Shown piece after piece: positions 18,190 to 29,499 of a stretch of DNA of 64,000 bases. Within the stretch, counting starts at the first letter, position 1; every line of letters begins with the position of its first letter. This DNA is from Acidobacteriaceae bacterium (GTDB lineage: Bacteria > Acidobacteriota > Terriglobia > Terriglobales > Acidobacteriaceae): the NCBI GenBank assembly GCA_003132405.1, contig PKXQ01000058.1:1-64000 (forward strand), in the 5' to 3' direction. The position numbers and the translations under genes are program-made. The notes below the pieces were generated by a model, which worked only from the letters and a program-made list of their open reading frames with translations, ran no database searches and was not told the DNA's origin.

Positions 18190-18711
18190 ATGCGTCACAA
18201 AGTTGCAGGCTACAAACTCGGACGAACCACCTCCCATCGCCGCGCGATGCTGCGCAATATGGTCACGTCGATCATCATGGAAGAGCGCATCGAGACAACC
18301 GTGATCAAAGCGAAAGCCGTGCGTCCGTCGGTCGAAAAGATGATCACCCTCGGCAAAAAGGGAGATCTCGCCGCGCGCCGTCAGGCCGCGTCTTACCTGA
18401 TGACCAACGAAGCCGTCACCAAGCTTTTCGACACGGTGGCTCCGCGCTTCGGCGACCGCAACGGCGGCTATACGCGCATTGTCCGCACCGCATGGCGCAA
18501 GGGAGACGGCGCCGAAAAAGCCTTCATCGAACTCCTGGGCAGCGAACAGGTGATCGACGAAAAGCGCCAGAAGCGAGCCGAAATCCGCGCCAAGCGCGCC
18601 GAAGAAAATCGCAAAGCGATGGAGCACGCCGACGAAGAAGCGCAGGCGGAAAAGAACATGGCTGCGAACGAGGCTGAGGGTAAGACTGAAGGTAGCGACA
18701 AAAAAGAGTAG
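18190..18711 (+). CDS. rplQ: 50S ribosomal protein L17
   Basis: Last gene of the superoperon. The core is clear ([20 protein letters not shown], then [40 protein letters not shown]-like segment). At 173 residues it is longer than the usual ~120 because of an alternating acidic/basic, probably helical tail (about 122-173). A Rho-independent terminator follows 49 bases after the stop. Confidence 0.96.
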   Translation: MRHKVAGYKLGRTTSHRRAMLRNMVTSIIMEERIETTVIKAKAVRPSVEKMITLGKKGDLAARRQAASYLMTNEAVTKLFDTVAPRFGDRNGGYTRIVRTAWRKGDGAEKAFIELLGSEQVIDEKRQKRAEIRAKRAEENRKAMEHADEEAQAEKNMAANEAEGKTEGSDKKE

Positions 18712-18759
18712 TTGCCGCCGCCTCACATTTAGCGAAAGAACTTTCTTAGAAGGCATAAG

Positions 18760-18788
18760 GGACGTCCGATATGGGCGTCCTTTTTTTT
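18760..18788 (+). terminator. Intrinsic terminator of the ribosomal superoperon
   Basis: An 8-bp stem (GGACGTCC with GGGCGTCC, one G-U pair), loop GATAT, followed by eight T. It lies 49 bases beyond rplQ and is the first classical terminator after rpsJ. Confidence 0.9.
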
Positions 18789-18956
18789 GCTGATGCAGGA
18801 TGGGATATTCATCTCTCGTCGGCGGTCGCGACAGCACTGGTGATCAAGGCTAATTGCGAAGGTAGGCGGCAGCCCTCCGATTGCCGATGCCGCCTTCCCT
18901 ATATTCACGCGGCGTTAACACAAGCAGCCATCTAAGGTTGATCGAGGTAAACCCAC

Positions 18957-20342
18957 ATGGTCACATCCATCGATACCAGGCAGACCGATTTTTCCGAAAT
19001 GGATAATGCGGAGATCTCCAAAGAACACTGGAAGATCATGTTTATCTCGGGCATGGGATTTTTTACCGACGCCTATGATCTTTTCATCATCGGTGTGGTG
19101 ATGGCGCTGCTTAAACCCATGTGGCAGGTCGTTAAAGTAGAAGAGGGTCTGGTCGAGTCCACTGCTTTGCTGGCTGCAGCTCTGGGCGCGCTGCTTTTTG
19201 GCCGAATCGCGGACATGCTCGGCCGCAAGCGGATTTACGGTGTCGAAATGCTGGTTCTCGCTGCGGGAGCGATCGCCTGCGCCTTCTCGCCCAATATTTG
19301 GTGGCTCATCGGTTTTCGTTTTATTCTTGGTATCGGCATCGGCGGCGACTATCCTGTCTCCGCCACCATAATGAGCGAGTATGCTGGAAAGGCTCATCGC
19401 GGGCTGCTCGTCACTCTGGTCTTCGCCATGCAAGCCGCCGGACTGATCGTCGGTCCTCTTCTCGCTGCCGCGCTGCTCTCCACTCATCTCTCGCACGACA
19501 TAATCTGGCGCATTCTAATCTCTTTCGGTGCCCTGCCCGCCGTTGCCGTCTACGGCGCGCGTCGTCACCTCAAAGAGTCGCCGCGCTTTCTCAAAGCTGC
19601 CGGCCATGAAGAGGACGCCTCCGGTAAACTCACAAAGGCGAAGCATTTTGACAAGAAGACTCACTCGGTCTCCTTCTGGGATGGCTTTTACCGCCTGGTT
19701 GACAATAATAGGATTCTGTCCCGCCTGATCGGTGCCAGTGCTGCCTGGTTTCTGATGGACTTTGCCTACTATGGCAACACCGTCTCGAGCCCGCTCGTGC
19801 TCTCAGCCTTGAGCAGCGATCACACGCTGCTGCAGAAGACACTTACCCAACTCGGAATCTTCGCGATCTTCGCAGCGCCCGGCTATGCGGTCGCGGCGCT
19901 TACGATGGATAAGCTTGGCCGCAAGACTATCCAGATCCTCGGCTTCGGCATGATGGCAGTCACCTTTGGCCTGCTGTCCCTCATTCCCAACGTCGAGAAG
20001 ATGATCTATCCGTTTCTGATCATCTACGGCTTCAGCTACTTCTTCACTGAGTTCGGTCCGAATGCCACGACCTTCGTCTATCCTTCGGAGATCTTTCCGG
20101 TGAAGGTTCGAACTACCGGACACGGCATCGCCGCGGCTATGGGCAAGATCGGTGGTTTTGTAGGCGTGTTTACCTTCCCATTCTTTATGCAGTGGCATGG
20201 ACTGCCGGCTGCGGAGGGCGCAGCCGCCATCGTCAGCCTCCTGGGACTGACCTTCACAATCTTCCTGCTGCCCGAAACTAAGGGCAAAAGCCTCGAAGAA
20301 CTCTCAGATCAACCATCCACGCCCATGGAGAAGGCCGCCTAG
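18957..20342 (+). CDS. MFS transporter of the phosphate:H+ symporter (PHS) type
   Basis: A 461-residue inner-membrane protein with about 12 hydrophobic segments. It opens after a 20-residue cytoplasmic lead with GMGFFTDAYDLFIIGVV, has the MFS loop GRIADMLGRKRIYG, and the segment GIGIGGDYPVSATIMSEYAG, which resembles the signature of PHS-family carriers. Substrate phosphate is therefore an inference from family resemblance; sugar or organophosphate carriers share similar motifs. GAGGTAAACCCAC precedes the ATG. It stands alone between the ribosomal terminator and guaB. Confidence 0.85.
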   Translation: MVTSIDTRQTDFSEMDNAEISKEHWKIMFISGMGFFTDAYDLFIIGVVMALLKPMWQVVKVEEGLVESTALLAAALGALLFGRIADMLGRKRIYGVEMLVLAAGAIACAFSPNIWWLIGFRFILGIGIGGDYPVSATIMSEYAGKAHRGLLVTLVFAMQAAGLIVGPLLAAALLSTHLSHDIIWRILISFGALPAVAVYGARRHLKESPRFLKAAGHEEDASGKLTKAKHFDKKTHSVSFWDGFYRLVDNNRILSRLIGASAAWFLMDFAYYGNTVSSPLVLSALSSDHTLLQKTLTQLGIFAIFAAPGYAVAALTMDKLGRKTIQILGFGMMAVTFGLLSLIPNVEKMIYPFLIIYGFSYFFTEFGPNATTFVYPSEIFPVKVRTTGHGIAAAMGKIGGFVGVFTFPFFMQWHGLPAAEGAAAIVSLLGLTFTIFLLPETKGKSLEELSDQPSTPMEKAA

Positions 20343-20463
20343 AGGGTCGAATACCGCAAATCAGCGGCTGTGTCTTCCGATTGCAACAACCGGGCGCGAA
20401 AAACCAGCCAAACTAGTAACCCTCGAATTGTCGGCAAACTGGAAACCGAACCACCACCTGCAT

Positions 20464-20493
20464 TTGCCTGATCGTGTGCGCCCTCCCTACAAT
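20464..20493 (+). promoter_or_regulatory. Probable sigma-70 promoter of guaB
   Basis: TTGCCT (20464-20469), 18-bp spacer, TACAAT (20488-20493), ending 20 bases before the guaB ATG, so the 5' leader would be short and no strong ribosome binding site is visible. Confidence 0.6.
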
Positions 20494-20495
20494 AG

Positions 20496-22501
<2,006 letters not shown>

Positions 22502-22502
22502 T

Positions 22503-23732
22503 TCAGCGGGTTTTCGCCACCGGCGAGTGATGCGCGAGCAGCGCGCACGCGGACACTGCGGCAATTCCAGCGGAAAGATAAAACGGCACCGCCGCGCCAT
22601 ACACCTTCCACAACGAACCGGTGATGACGCTGGCGAGGAGTGTGGTGACGCTGCTCACGAAAAAATAAATTCCGAGCGCGCGGCCGCGAACCTCACCTGC
22701 GACGCTCTCGACCACCAGCGCCTTGAGGACGGGATTGGTTAGCGCATAGAAGAATCCATAGAAAGCCATGCTCAGCCAGATCGCGAGTTGAGACGGCGCG
22801 ACTGCGAAGACGAAATAGACAATAGCGAAAACGAAATATCCGGCGGAGGCGATGGCGGAGCGCGAGAAGCGGTCGCTGAACTTGCCGGCTGGCCACGACA
22901 CGAGTGTGAACGTGATGTTGAAGACCAATCCTAGCAACGGCGCGCGCGACGCTGGGATGCCAATGCTCCCAGCCCGCAGAACGAGAAACATGTCGCTGGA
23001 ATTTCCCAGTGAAAACAAAGTAACCACGGCCAGCACGTAATAGAAACCAAGTGGAAGTTTTGGCAGCCAAGTGTTACGCGTTGCAATTGGCGAGTTGCGC
23101 TCAGCTTCGAGGGACGTGGATGCGTGTCCGCTCGCGAGCGACGCTCCGCCCCGGTGCATCTCGCGAATGCCGAACCAAACCACGACGACGCACAAGGCTC
23201 CCGGAACCGCAGCCCAGGCGAACACGCCGCGCATCCCGAAGCGGCCGATGAGCGCCAGCGCCAGCAGCGGACCGGCGATGGCGCCGGCGGAGTCCATCGC
23301 TTGGATCAACCCATAGGCAGAACCGATGTGCGCCCTATCGACCGATTCGGCGACCATCACGTCGCGCGCGGTTCCGCGGACGCCTTTCGCAAAGCGATCG
23401 GAGAAACGAATTCCGAGAATTTGCCACCACGATGAGACCAATGCCAGCAGCGGTTTTACTGCATTGGCGACAACGTATCCACCAACCACGATCGGTTTGC
23501 GATGAGAAACCCGGTCGGCCAGGTAACCCGAAAAGAGCTTGGCAAAGGACGCGGTGCTTTCGGCGATGCCTTCGATAATCCCAAGCTGCGCAGGCCCGGC
23601 GCCGAGAGTTCCGAGAAATGCCGGGAGCACCCAATACGCCATTTCGCTGGCCGTGTCATTGAGAAGAGAAGTGAGGCCGAAGGCATATACATTTCGAGGG
23701 ATCGAATGAGGCTGCACAGGCGATTTGTCCAT
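22503..23732 (-). CDS. MFS transporter, unassigned substrate
   Basis: A 409-residue inner-membrane protein with about 12 hydrophobic segments. The N terminus shows LLNDTASEMAYWVLPAFLGT and IEGIAESTASFAKLFSGYLA, then DRVSHRKPIVVGGYVVANA, a pattern of a widespread but uncharacterised MFS group sometimes annotated as efflux carriers. It is convergent with guaB-vanZ with a one-base gap. No ribosome binding site is obvious at ATG 23732. Substrate cannot be read from the sequence. Confidence 0.85.
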   Translation of the reverse strand: MDKSPVQPHSIPRNVYAFGLTSLLNDTASEMAYWVLPAFLGTLGAGPAQLGIIEGIAESTASFAKLFSGYLADRVSHRKPIVVGGYVVANAVKPLLALVSSWWQILGIRFSDRFAKGVRGTARDVMVAESVDRAHIGSAYGLIQAMDSAGAIAGPLLALALIGRFGMRGVFAWAAVPGALCVVVVWFGIREMHRGGASLASGHASTSLEAERNSPIATRNTWLPKLPLGFYYVLAVVTLFSLGNSSDMFLVLRAGSIGIPASRAPLLGLVFNITFTLVSWPAGKFSDRFSRSAIASAGYFVFAIVYFVFAVAPSQLAIWLSMAFYGFFYALTNPVLKALVVESVAGEVRGRALGIYFFVSSVTTLLASVITGSLWKVYGAAVPFYLSAGIAAVSACALLAHHSPVAKTR

Positions 23733-23865
23733 AATCGGGGAAATTCGGATCTTGAAAATCGTTCTTTGAAAATAGCATGGCGCTAAAGCAATGAACCTAA
23801 GGTAGATGACCGATAGGCATACTCAGACATTACCTTAGACACTACTAGACGCTTGCAGGATGTTA

Positions 23866-23894
23866 TTGTGCCCCGCCGCTTTGCTTGGTATGCT
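23866..23894 (+). promoter_or_regulatory. Possible promoter of the glycosyltransferase cluster
   Basis: TTGTGC (23866-23871), 17-bp spacer, TATGCT (23889-23894), about 60 bases before the TTG start of the first GT87 gene. Weak match in both boxes. Confidence 0.35.
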
Positions 23895-23952
23895 ACCGTG
23901 CGAACGCCAATACAACCACATTCGAGGTCCCAATGAGTATTAAGGGGAACGT

Positions 23953-25299
23953 TTGTCAAAATTGACTACGTTGGCAACCCTCCGTTCTCCGGTTGAATAT
24001 GTGCAGTGGTTTTCCCGTGGACGATTAATCGCTTTGTTTTGGATCGGAGCGATTACCACCATCATTGTCATGTCGTCGCTTGGACCCGTCGGATGGGATG
24101 CCCAGGGGTATTGGAAAACCAGTCAGATTGTTCATCATCATTTTGATCCTTATGCCCAAGACCTGGTGGCGCTGCGGGCATTTCATAATCGCCTAGCAGT
24201 CAATCCGGCCGAGCCCGCGCCTTTCGTCTACGTCTACTCGCCGCTGACGCTCTCTCTTTTGCGTGTGTTGGCAATGTTCCCAAGCTGGCTAATCGGACTT
24301 TTTTATGGGCTCGCGATCGCGAGTGGGGCCATGCTTGAGTTGTGGGCTGGGTACCAGATGGCGGTTCAGCGCGAACGCCGCTGGCTGGCGCTGATGCTGC
24401 CGGCCATTGTTTTTTTCCCGGGGCTGGTCACCGATGATGTCATCCTGAGCGGCAACGTCGCGTATGTGCTTTATGGGGTGATTCTCGCCGCCGCCACTGC
24501 AGGCTGGAAGCGAGGCCGCTGGTCGTGGTATTACATCGCCGTGCTCGTCGCGTCGATTTTTAAGGCGCCGTTCCTTGCCCTCCTAGCCTTTCCGGTTCTG
24601 ATTGAAAATAACAGGCGGCAATGGGTTCTGGCGCTCACGACAGCGTGTGGAGGCGTACTCCTTTTTACCGCGCAGATGAAAATTTGGCCGTCGATGTTTC
24701 GCGAGCAACTTCTGAGCCTGCGCCTGGTCTTTGATTGGCTGCATGATTTCGGATACGGCCCAGCCAGTATTCTCGGTCGTGCTCTGTGGCAACGGGGAGT
24801 GCCTTCGGGGCGTGCGACGGCGATCCTTTACCTGGTTTCAGCCTGCTGGCTTGCGATCGCCCTGCTGTTTCTCGCCGGTCGCGTCCGCCGGTGCAATCTT
24901 CCTCGCGAGAGCTGGGTTCCCATCGCTCTTGTCGGCACGGTCCTGCTGAACCCGCGCATTCAAAAATATGATCTGGCCGCTATCACTATTCCGATGCTGC
25001 TGATCGGCTGGCGAGCCATGCGGCTGGGCTGGACTATCGTGTTTGAAATGGTGCCTGGTAATCCCCACAACGCGCAGAGCGCATCTCCTTGGAAGCTGAT
25101 TGCGCTTGCGGCTGGATGCCTTTTGATCCCGAATGTTATCACCGTCGCCGGGCCCGCCTGGTTTCCGAACGAACTTGTGGTCTTGGTGGCGATCTTTGCC
25201 ATGGGAATGTGGTCGCTCCACCACGCCGTCGCCAAGAGTAGTTGGACGCCGAGCCTCGTGCCGGTGATTGATCCCATCGCCCTTCCCGCGCTAGAATAA
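23953..25299 (+). CDS. GT87-family (DUF2029) membrane glycosyltransferase
   Basis: A 448-residue polytopic protein. The first periplasmic loop has SSLGPVGWDAQGYWKTSQIV, with the acidic residue typical of GT-C enzymes, then VYSPLTLSLLRVLAMFPSWL and the shared FFPGLVTDDVILSGNVAYVL. GT87 members use polyprenyl-phosphate-mannose as donor (known for mycobacterial PimE-type enzymes). Start is TTG 23953 after AAGGGGAA. It is paralogous to the gene at 26751; a GT2 donor synthase lies between them. Confidence 0.85.
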   Translation: MSKLTTLATLRSPVEYVQWFSRGRLIALFWIGAITTIIVMSSLGPVGWDAQGYWKTSQIVHHHFDPYAQDLVALRAFHNRLAVNPAEPAPFVYVYSPLTLSLLRVLAMFPSWLIGLFYGLAIASGAMLELWAGYQMAVQRERRWLALMLPAIVFFPGLVTDDVILSGNVAYVLYGVILAAATAGWKRGRWSWYYIAVLVASIFKAPFLALLAFPVLIENNRRQWVLALTTACGGVLLFTAQMKIWPSMFREQLLSLRLVFDWLHDFGYGPASILGRALWQRGVPSGRATAILYLVSACWLAIALLFLAGRVRRCNLPRESWVPIALVGTVLLNPRIQKYDLAAITIPMLLIGWRAMRLGWTIVFEMVPGNPHNAQSASPWKLIALAAGCLLIPNVITVAGPAWFPNELVVLVAIFAMGMWSLHHAVAKSSWTPSLVPVIDPIALPALE

Positions 25300-25379
25300 C
25301 GGGAAATAATTCTCCGCGCGGTCGAAAAATCGGCGGTTTTACCGTCACGATATTTGGAGATTTTACATCTAACGTAATA

Positions 25380-26660
25380 ATGCTCGACTCCGCCGAATCC
25401 AGAACTTACCTGACGGAGAGAGTTCCGCCCGTCCACCATAGTCCCGCTCGCCCCATCGACCTGGCTATCGTTGTTCCTACTTACAATGAACGCGGAAACG
25501 TGCCGGAATTGATCGCGCGCCTGCAGCGGGTACTGCGCGGGTTCGAGTGGGAACTAATCTTCGTTGACGACGATTCGCCGGACGGCACATCCGAGCTGAT
25601 TCGAGAGTACGCGGCGTGCGATCGCCGCATTCGATTGCTGCACCGCATTGGACGGCGCGGCCTTTCATCCGCCTGCATCGAAGGCATGCTGGCAACGCCC
25701 GCGCAATCCATCGCGGTGATGGATGCCGACCTGCAACATGATGAGACCATCCTGCCAGAGATGGTCGACCGCTTACGATCCGAGAATCTCGATGTGGTCG
25801 TAGCCACACGCAATAGCGAAGGCGGTTGCATGGGCGACTTTGCGCCCGCGCGAGTCAAGCTGAGCAGCCTTGGAAAAAATCTCAGCCGCTTCGTCTGCCG
25901 TTGCGATGTCAGCGACCCGATGAGCGGTTTCTTCGTAGTCAGCCGCGCCTACTTTCACAGTGTCGTCGAGCGATTGCAGGAGGGCGGCTTCAAGATTCTC
26001 GTGGATATGCTTGCGTCGGGCGATCGCCCCGTACGACTGGGTGAGGTTGGTTATTGTTTCCGCAACCGAACATGGGGCGATAGCAAGCTGGACGCGAATG
26101 CCGCTGTCGAATACCTCTTCCTGATCGTTAACAAACTTCTCGGCGGATTCGTGCCGCCTCGATTTGCCGCTTTCGCGCTGGTCGGAGCATCAGGGCTGGC
26201 CGTTCATCTCGGCTGCCTCGCATTTCTTTTCCGTGTCGAACACGTCGGCTTCGATGCCTCGCAGGTGCTCGCCACATTCGTGGCGATGACGATCAATTTC
26301 TTTCTCAACAATCTAATCACGTATTACGACCGGCGTTTGCGCGGTGGCCGCATGTGGGCCGCGTTGGCTACGTTTTGGGTAGCCTGCTCATTCGGCGTGC
26401 TGGCAAACGTAAGCAGCGCTCACTCGCTGCTGCGGTGGCACATGCCCTGGTATCTCGCAGGATTGGCCGGCGCCGCCGTCAGTTCGGTGTGGAATTACGC
26501 CGCCAACCAGATCCTTACCTGGCGCCATCGCCATCCCTACAACTCATCGCCGTCGCCTTCTCTGCGCGGAAGTTTTCACACCGCGCCGCCGCGAGAAGAC
26601 GTAGTCCAGAACCAGATCGAAACGCTGCCAGCAGAGAACGAAGAACAGATCGTCGCTTAG
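25380..26660 (+). CDS. Polyprenyl-phosphate mannosyltransferase (DPM1-like GT2) fused to a GtrA domain
   Basis: 426 residues. Residues ~28-240 are a GT2 domain of DPM1 type (VVPTYNERGNVPELI, FVDDDSPDGT, metal-binding DADLQHDE at 115-122, and GRRGLSSACIEGM). Residues ~260-385 hold four hydrophobic helices of the GtrA/DPMS_TM type (RFAAFALVGASGLAVHLGC). The fusion suggests the enzyme makes polyprenyl-P-sugar and the GtrA part helps flip or present it. A ~40-residue polar tail follows. The product would feed the two flanking GT87 enzymes. Confidence 0.9.
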   Translation: MLDSAESRTYLTERVPPVHHSPARPIDLAIVVPTYNERGNVPELIARLQRVLRGFEWELIFVDDDSPDGTSELIREYAACDRRIRLLHRIGRRGLSSACIEGMLATPAQSIAVMDADLQHDETILPEMVDRLRSENLDVVVATRNSEGGCMGDFAPARVKLSSLGKNLSRFVCRCDVSDPMSGFFVVSRAYFHSVVERLQEGGFKILVDMLASGDRPVRLGEVGYCFRNRTWGDSKLDANAAVEYLFLIVNKLLGGFVPPRFAAFALVGASGLAVHLGCLAFLFRVEHVGFDASQVLATFVAMTINFFLNNLITYYDRRLRGGRMWAALATFWVACSFGVLANVSSAHSLLRWHMPWYLAGLAGAAVSSVWNYAANQILTWRHRHPYNSSPSPSLRGSFHTAPPREDVVQNQIETLPAENEEQIVA

Positions 26661-26750
26661 CGTTGGCGATGTAATGCCTCAAGCGTACAAAGAAGGAACA
26701 AGGAACAAAGATCGAATGCGAATATTGACACGTGAGAGGGGATCAGGTTT

Positions 26751-28085
26751 TTGTCGATTCGTAATCTAGCTCAGCGCGGAATTATTCTCCGCTTCGTCTG
26801 GGTCGCCGCGCTGCTCTCGCTCGCCGGCCTGATACTCAGCGCCACGAAAACCGAGCCTTCCGCGTGGCTCACTCCCGGCCGCGCTTGGGACGTCGATATT
26901 TATTACCGCGCCATGCAAGCCGTGCGCGCTGGCCAGGATCCCTACGCCACCGGACTGGCTCGGCAAATTGCGGCCGAAGCCACCGGGCATCACGCCTTCA
27001 CCTACGTCTATCCGCCGCTGACGCTTCTCGCCTTGCGCGCCGTCAATCTTCTGCCACTATGGATGGCTGCCGCCCTCTATTGGATAAGTTACAGCGCGGC
27101 TTTTATTGGGATTATGTGGGCCGCAACTCAATGCTTCCGCCCGCCAGATCGCGACATAAAAGATTGCGACATAAAACATCTCAGCGTAATGCAATACGCC
27201 GTTCCCCTGGCTGTCTTTTTCCCGGGCCTGATGCCGGACGACGTGATTCTGAGCGGCAACATCGCCTACGTCTTCTATGGATTAATTTTCACCGCAGCCG
27301 TCCTCGGCTGGAGGCGCGGCGTCTGGCGCTGGTTCTATCTCGCGGTGCTCTTCGCCGCCTGCTTCAAGCTTCCGTTCCTTACGCTGCTGGCGATTCCGCC
27401 GCTGGCGGGCGAGCGGCAATGGCTTAAGGCCACCGGCGTGGGCGCTGCGGGCATCGGCCTCTTCGCCGTGCAGAACTGGCTCTGGCCCCTGCAGTTTCGC
27501 GAATACATGCAGAGCGTGAGCCTGCAATTCCAGTTCAATGGCGACTTCGGATTAAGTCCCGCCGGAATCCTTGGCCGCTACCTCTACCAGCGCGGCCTGC
27601 CGTATTCCGCGCCGTCTGCGCTAGCGTTCCTGCTCTACGGCTCCGTTCTTTTCGCCACACTCTACGCCTTCAGCGTCCTCTACCGCGAGCGCCGCATCTC
27701 GGCCGAGAGCTGGATTCCTGTATTGATGGTCGGAACAATTCTGCTGAATCCGCGCATCATGCAATATGACGCGCACGCCATCGCCTTGCCCATGGCGCTC
27801 ATCCTCGCGCGCTCCGTGGCCTCGCGATCGAAGGCCGGCATCGCCGTGGCTGTCTCCGTGCTGTTGTTGATGATCGCAGGTTTCATGGGCAACACTCCTG
27901 CGAGTGTCGATCGCACAAGGAGCATGTTCGTTCTGGTCGCCGTAATGGCCCTGGGCTTTCAGCAGTTGGCTGTGGAGGTTCGCCGCACGCGCGCCGAGAA
28001 TCTGCTCATTCTGCCCAACGTGTCCGCCATATCCGAACCGGCGCTGGTTCCCGTCGACGCCTATCAATCCGAATCTCGTAGCTGA
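26751..28085 (+). CDS. GT87-family (DUF2029) membrane glycosyltransferase, second paralogue
   Basis: 444 residues with many hydrophobic segments. It shares with the first GT87 protein the loop RAWDVDIYYRAMQAVRAGQD with its acidic residues, VYPPLTLLALRAVNLLPLWM, FFPGLMPDDVILSGNIAYVF and NPRIMQYDAHAIALPMALIL. The likely acceptor is a lipid-linked or surface glycan, but this is inference. The start is a TTG at 26751 with GAGAGGGGATCAGG before it. It closes the GT cluster. Confidence 0.85.
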   Translation: MSIRNLAQRGIILRFVWVAALLSLAGLILSATKTEPSAWLTPGRAWDVDIYYRAMQAVRAGQDPYATGLARQIAAEATGHHAFTYVYPPLTLLALRAVNLLPLWMAAALYWISYSAAFIGIMWAATQCFRPPDRDIKDCDIKHLSVMQYAVPLAVFFPGLMPDDVILSGNIAYVFYGLIFTAAVLGWRRGVWRWFYLAVLFAACFKLPFLTLLAIPPLAGERQWLKATGVGAAGIGLFAVQNWLWPLQFREYMQSVSLQFQFNGDFGLSPAGILGRYLYQRGLPYSAPSALAFLLYGSVLFATLYAFSVLYRERRISAESWIPVLMVGTILLNPRIMQYDAHAIALPMALILARSVASRSKAGIAVAVSVLLLMIAGFMGNTPASVDRTRSMFVLVAVMALGFQQLAVEVRRTRAENLLILPNVSAISEPALVPVDAYQSESRS

Positions 28086-28216
28086 CGAATCCGGAAGTTT
28101 CTCCAGGCGCGGAGTTTAGCGGCGCGAGCAAGATTTAGGAGATGGCCGGAAGTCCGAGGCCCGCAGTTCCGCGCTTGACACTTATTTCCCATCTGCTTCC
28201 GGTAGAATAGAAACAA

Positions 28217-28657
28217 ATGTCCAACCGCACTTTCACCCTCGACGAAGCGCAGATGTTGCTGCCGATTTTAGAGTCGCTGCTTAAGCAAGCCATCAACGGC
28301 AAGAAACTGATCGAAGACGTAGACGCCGAATTGCAGGAGACCGCGCACCGCGTTTTTCTAAACGGCGGCACCATGCTGAACGTGGTCCATCTGGCGGGCC
28401 GAAAGGCCGAGCGCGAAAAAGCGATTCGCCGCGTCAAAGATGCTCTAGCAGAAATCGATGCCACCGGCGTCCAGGTAAAAGATCTAGATATAGGTTTGCT
28501 AGACTTCCCCTGCAAAGTCGAAGGCGAGGTTCTGCTCTTGTGCTGGAAGCTGGGCGAGACCGCCATCCAGCACTGGCACAGCACCAGCGAAGGCTTCGCC
28601 AGAAGAAAGCCGATCGACACGCGGATCGCGAATGCCGGCAAGAAGCGCCCGAAATAA
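28217..28657 (+). CDS. DUF2203 family protein
   Basis: 146 residues, all-helical by eye. The family marks are FTLDEAQMLLPILESLLKQA at the N terminus and GVQVKDLDIGLLDFPCKVEG followed by VLLLCWKLGETAIQHWHSTS and GFARRKPI. DUF2203 proteins have no established function. The gene stands alone; a TTGACA at 28175 and TAGAAT at 28203 lie upstream, but 22 bases apart, too far for a normal promoter. Confidence 0.85.
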   Translation: MSNRTFTLDEAQMLLPILESLLKQAINGKKLIEDVDAELQETAHRVFLNGGTMLNVVHLAGRKAEREKAIRRVKDALAEIDATGVQVKDLDIGLLDFPCKVEGEVLLLCWKLGETAIQHWHSTSEGFARRKPIDTRIANAGKKRPK

Positions 28658-28690
28658 GTCGCAATAAATAGTCGCCATCAAAAAATAGTT

Positions 28691-28716
28691 GTCATCCTGA
28701 GCAACGCGAAGGACCT
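28691..28716 (+). repeat. HPERSEG repeat copy (plus orientation)
   Basis: GTCATCCTGAGC followed by AACGCGAAGGACCT, continuing ATGCATT. The ends ATCCT and AAGGA can pair. It lies 30 bases past the end of the GIY-YIG gene and is inverted relative to the copy at its other end. Confidence 0.85.
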
Positions 28717-28746
28717 ATGCATTGGCGACCGCCAACATGCAAACCG

Positions 28747-29097
28747 TCACCCTAATTTTTGCCGAGTAGCCGGACATTCATCCGGCTGATAAAGATGCCG
28801 GTCATACCACCCATCGCTCAAATCCCTCCAGGCAGGATTCACCCCAACAATCAGCTGAATCTTCTTAATCCGTAGCCAGCTTTTGATCCGCTTCTCGCGT
28901 TCGATAGCTTTTTGCACATCATCAAAGCTCTCGTAATAAACCAGCCGATCGATCTTGTAGCGCCCGCAAAAGTCCGATCCCGTTCCCGACTTGTGTTCCC
29001 AAACCCGCCGGTGAAGGTTGTTAGTGACGCCAACGTAAAGCGTCTGCGAGCGGTTAGTCAAAATGTAAACGAAGTAGTGCCGCTCGCCGGAATGCAT
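28747..29097 (-). CDS. GIY-YIG nuclease domain protein
   Basis: 116 residues forming a single GIY-YIG domain: YFVYILTNRSQTLYVGVTNN (the YVY..YVG motif), then LHRRVWEHKSG with the conserved Arg, and the YYESFDDVQKAIEREKRIKS helix, KSWLRIKKIQLI, NPAWRDLSDGWYD. This is the common short UvrC/YhbQ-like group of bacteria, with nuclease activity expected but target unknown. The ATG at 29097 directly touches an HPERSEG repeat copy (29098-29123), and a second, inverted copy lies beyond the stop. Confidence 0.9.
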   Translation of the reverse strand: MHSGERHYFVYILTNRSQTLYVGVTNNLHRRVWEHKSGTGSDFCGRYKIDRLVYYESFDDVQKAIEREKRIKSWLRIKKIQLIVGVNPAWRDLSDGWYDRHLYQPDECPATRQKLG

Positions 29098-29123
29098 AGG
29101 TCTTTCGCTCCGCTCAAGATGAC
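29098..29123 (-). repeat. HPERSEG repeat copy (minus orientation), abutting the GIY-YIG start codon
   Basis: Reads GTCATCTTGAGC then GGAGCGAAAGACCT on the minus strand and runs without gap into ATGCATT, which is the start of the GIY-YIG gene. The other plus-strand copies at 28691 and 29237 also continue into ATGCATT or ATGAATT. Confidence 0.8.
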
Positions 29124-29236
29124 AGTGTTGTTATTGTGCGCGACAACCACGCAACAAATCAGTGAGGGCCGAACATCGAGTTTGTGACAATTCGCAGCCC
29201 AAACAAAAAATAGGTTGTCACCAGATAAATCAAGTT

Positions 29237-29262
29237 GTCATCCTGAGCAAAGCGAAGGACCT
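29237..29262 (+). repeat. HPERSEG repeat copy (plus orientation)
   Basis: GTCATCCTGAGC then AAAGCGAAGGACCT, continuing ATGAATT. The 402 bases between the GIY-YIG and Ig-like genes (29098-29499) hold this copy and the one at 29098; I see no gene or terminator in the rest. Confidence 0.85.
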
Positions 29263-29499
29263 ATGAATTTGTCGGGAGTCGCCAGAATGCAGTTCGCCGC
29301 GTCTACGTTGACAAAGTTTTACGCGCCCCACGCAAACGCCGCGCGCAAGTTCGTCCGCCCACCCCGTTCCTTGTATTCGAGAACGCTACCGGCACGTGGT
29401 GACTTGTGTGAGCGGAGTAATGACCCAAGCCATGCACTACCGAGGGTCGAGCGAAGGCCTTGCGTTCTGCTAAAATTACGCTATTCGAGGCGAGTCCTT

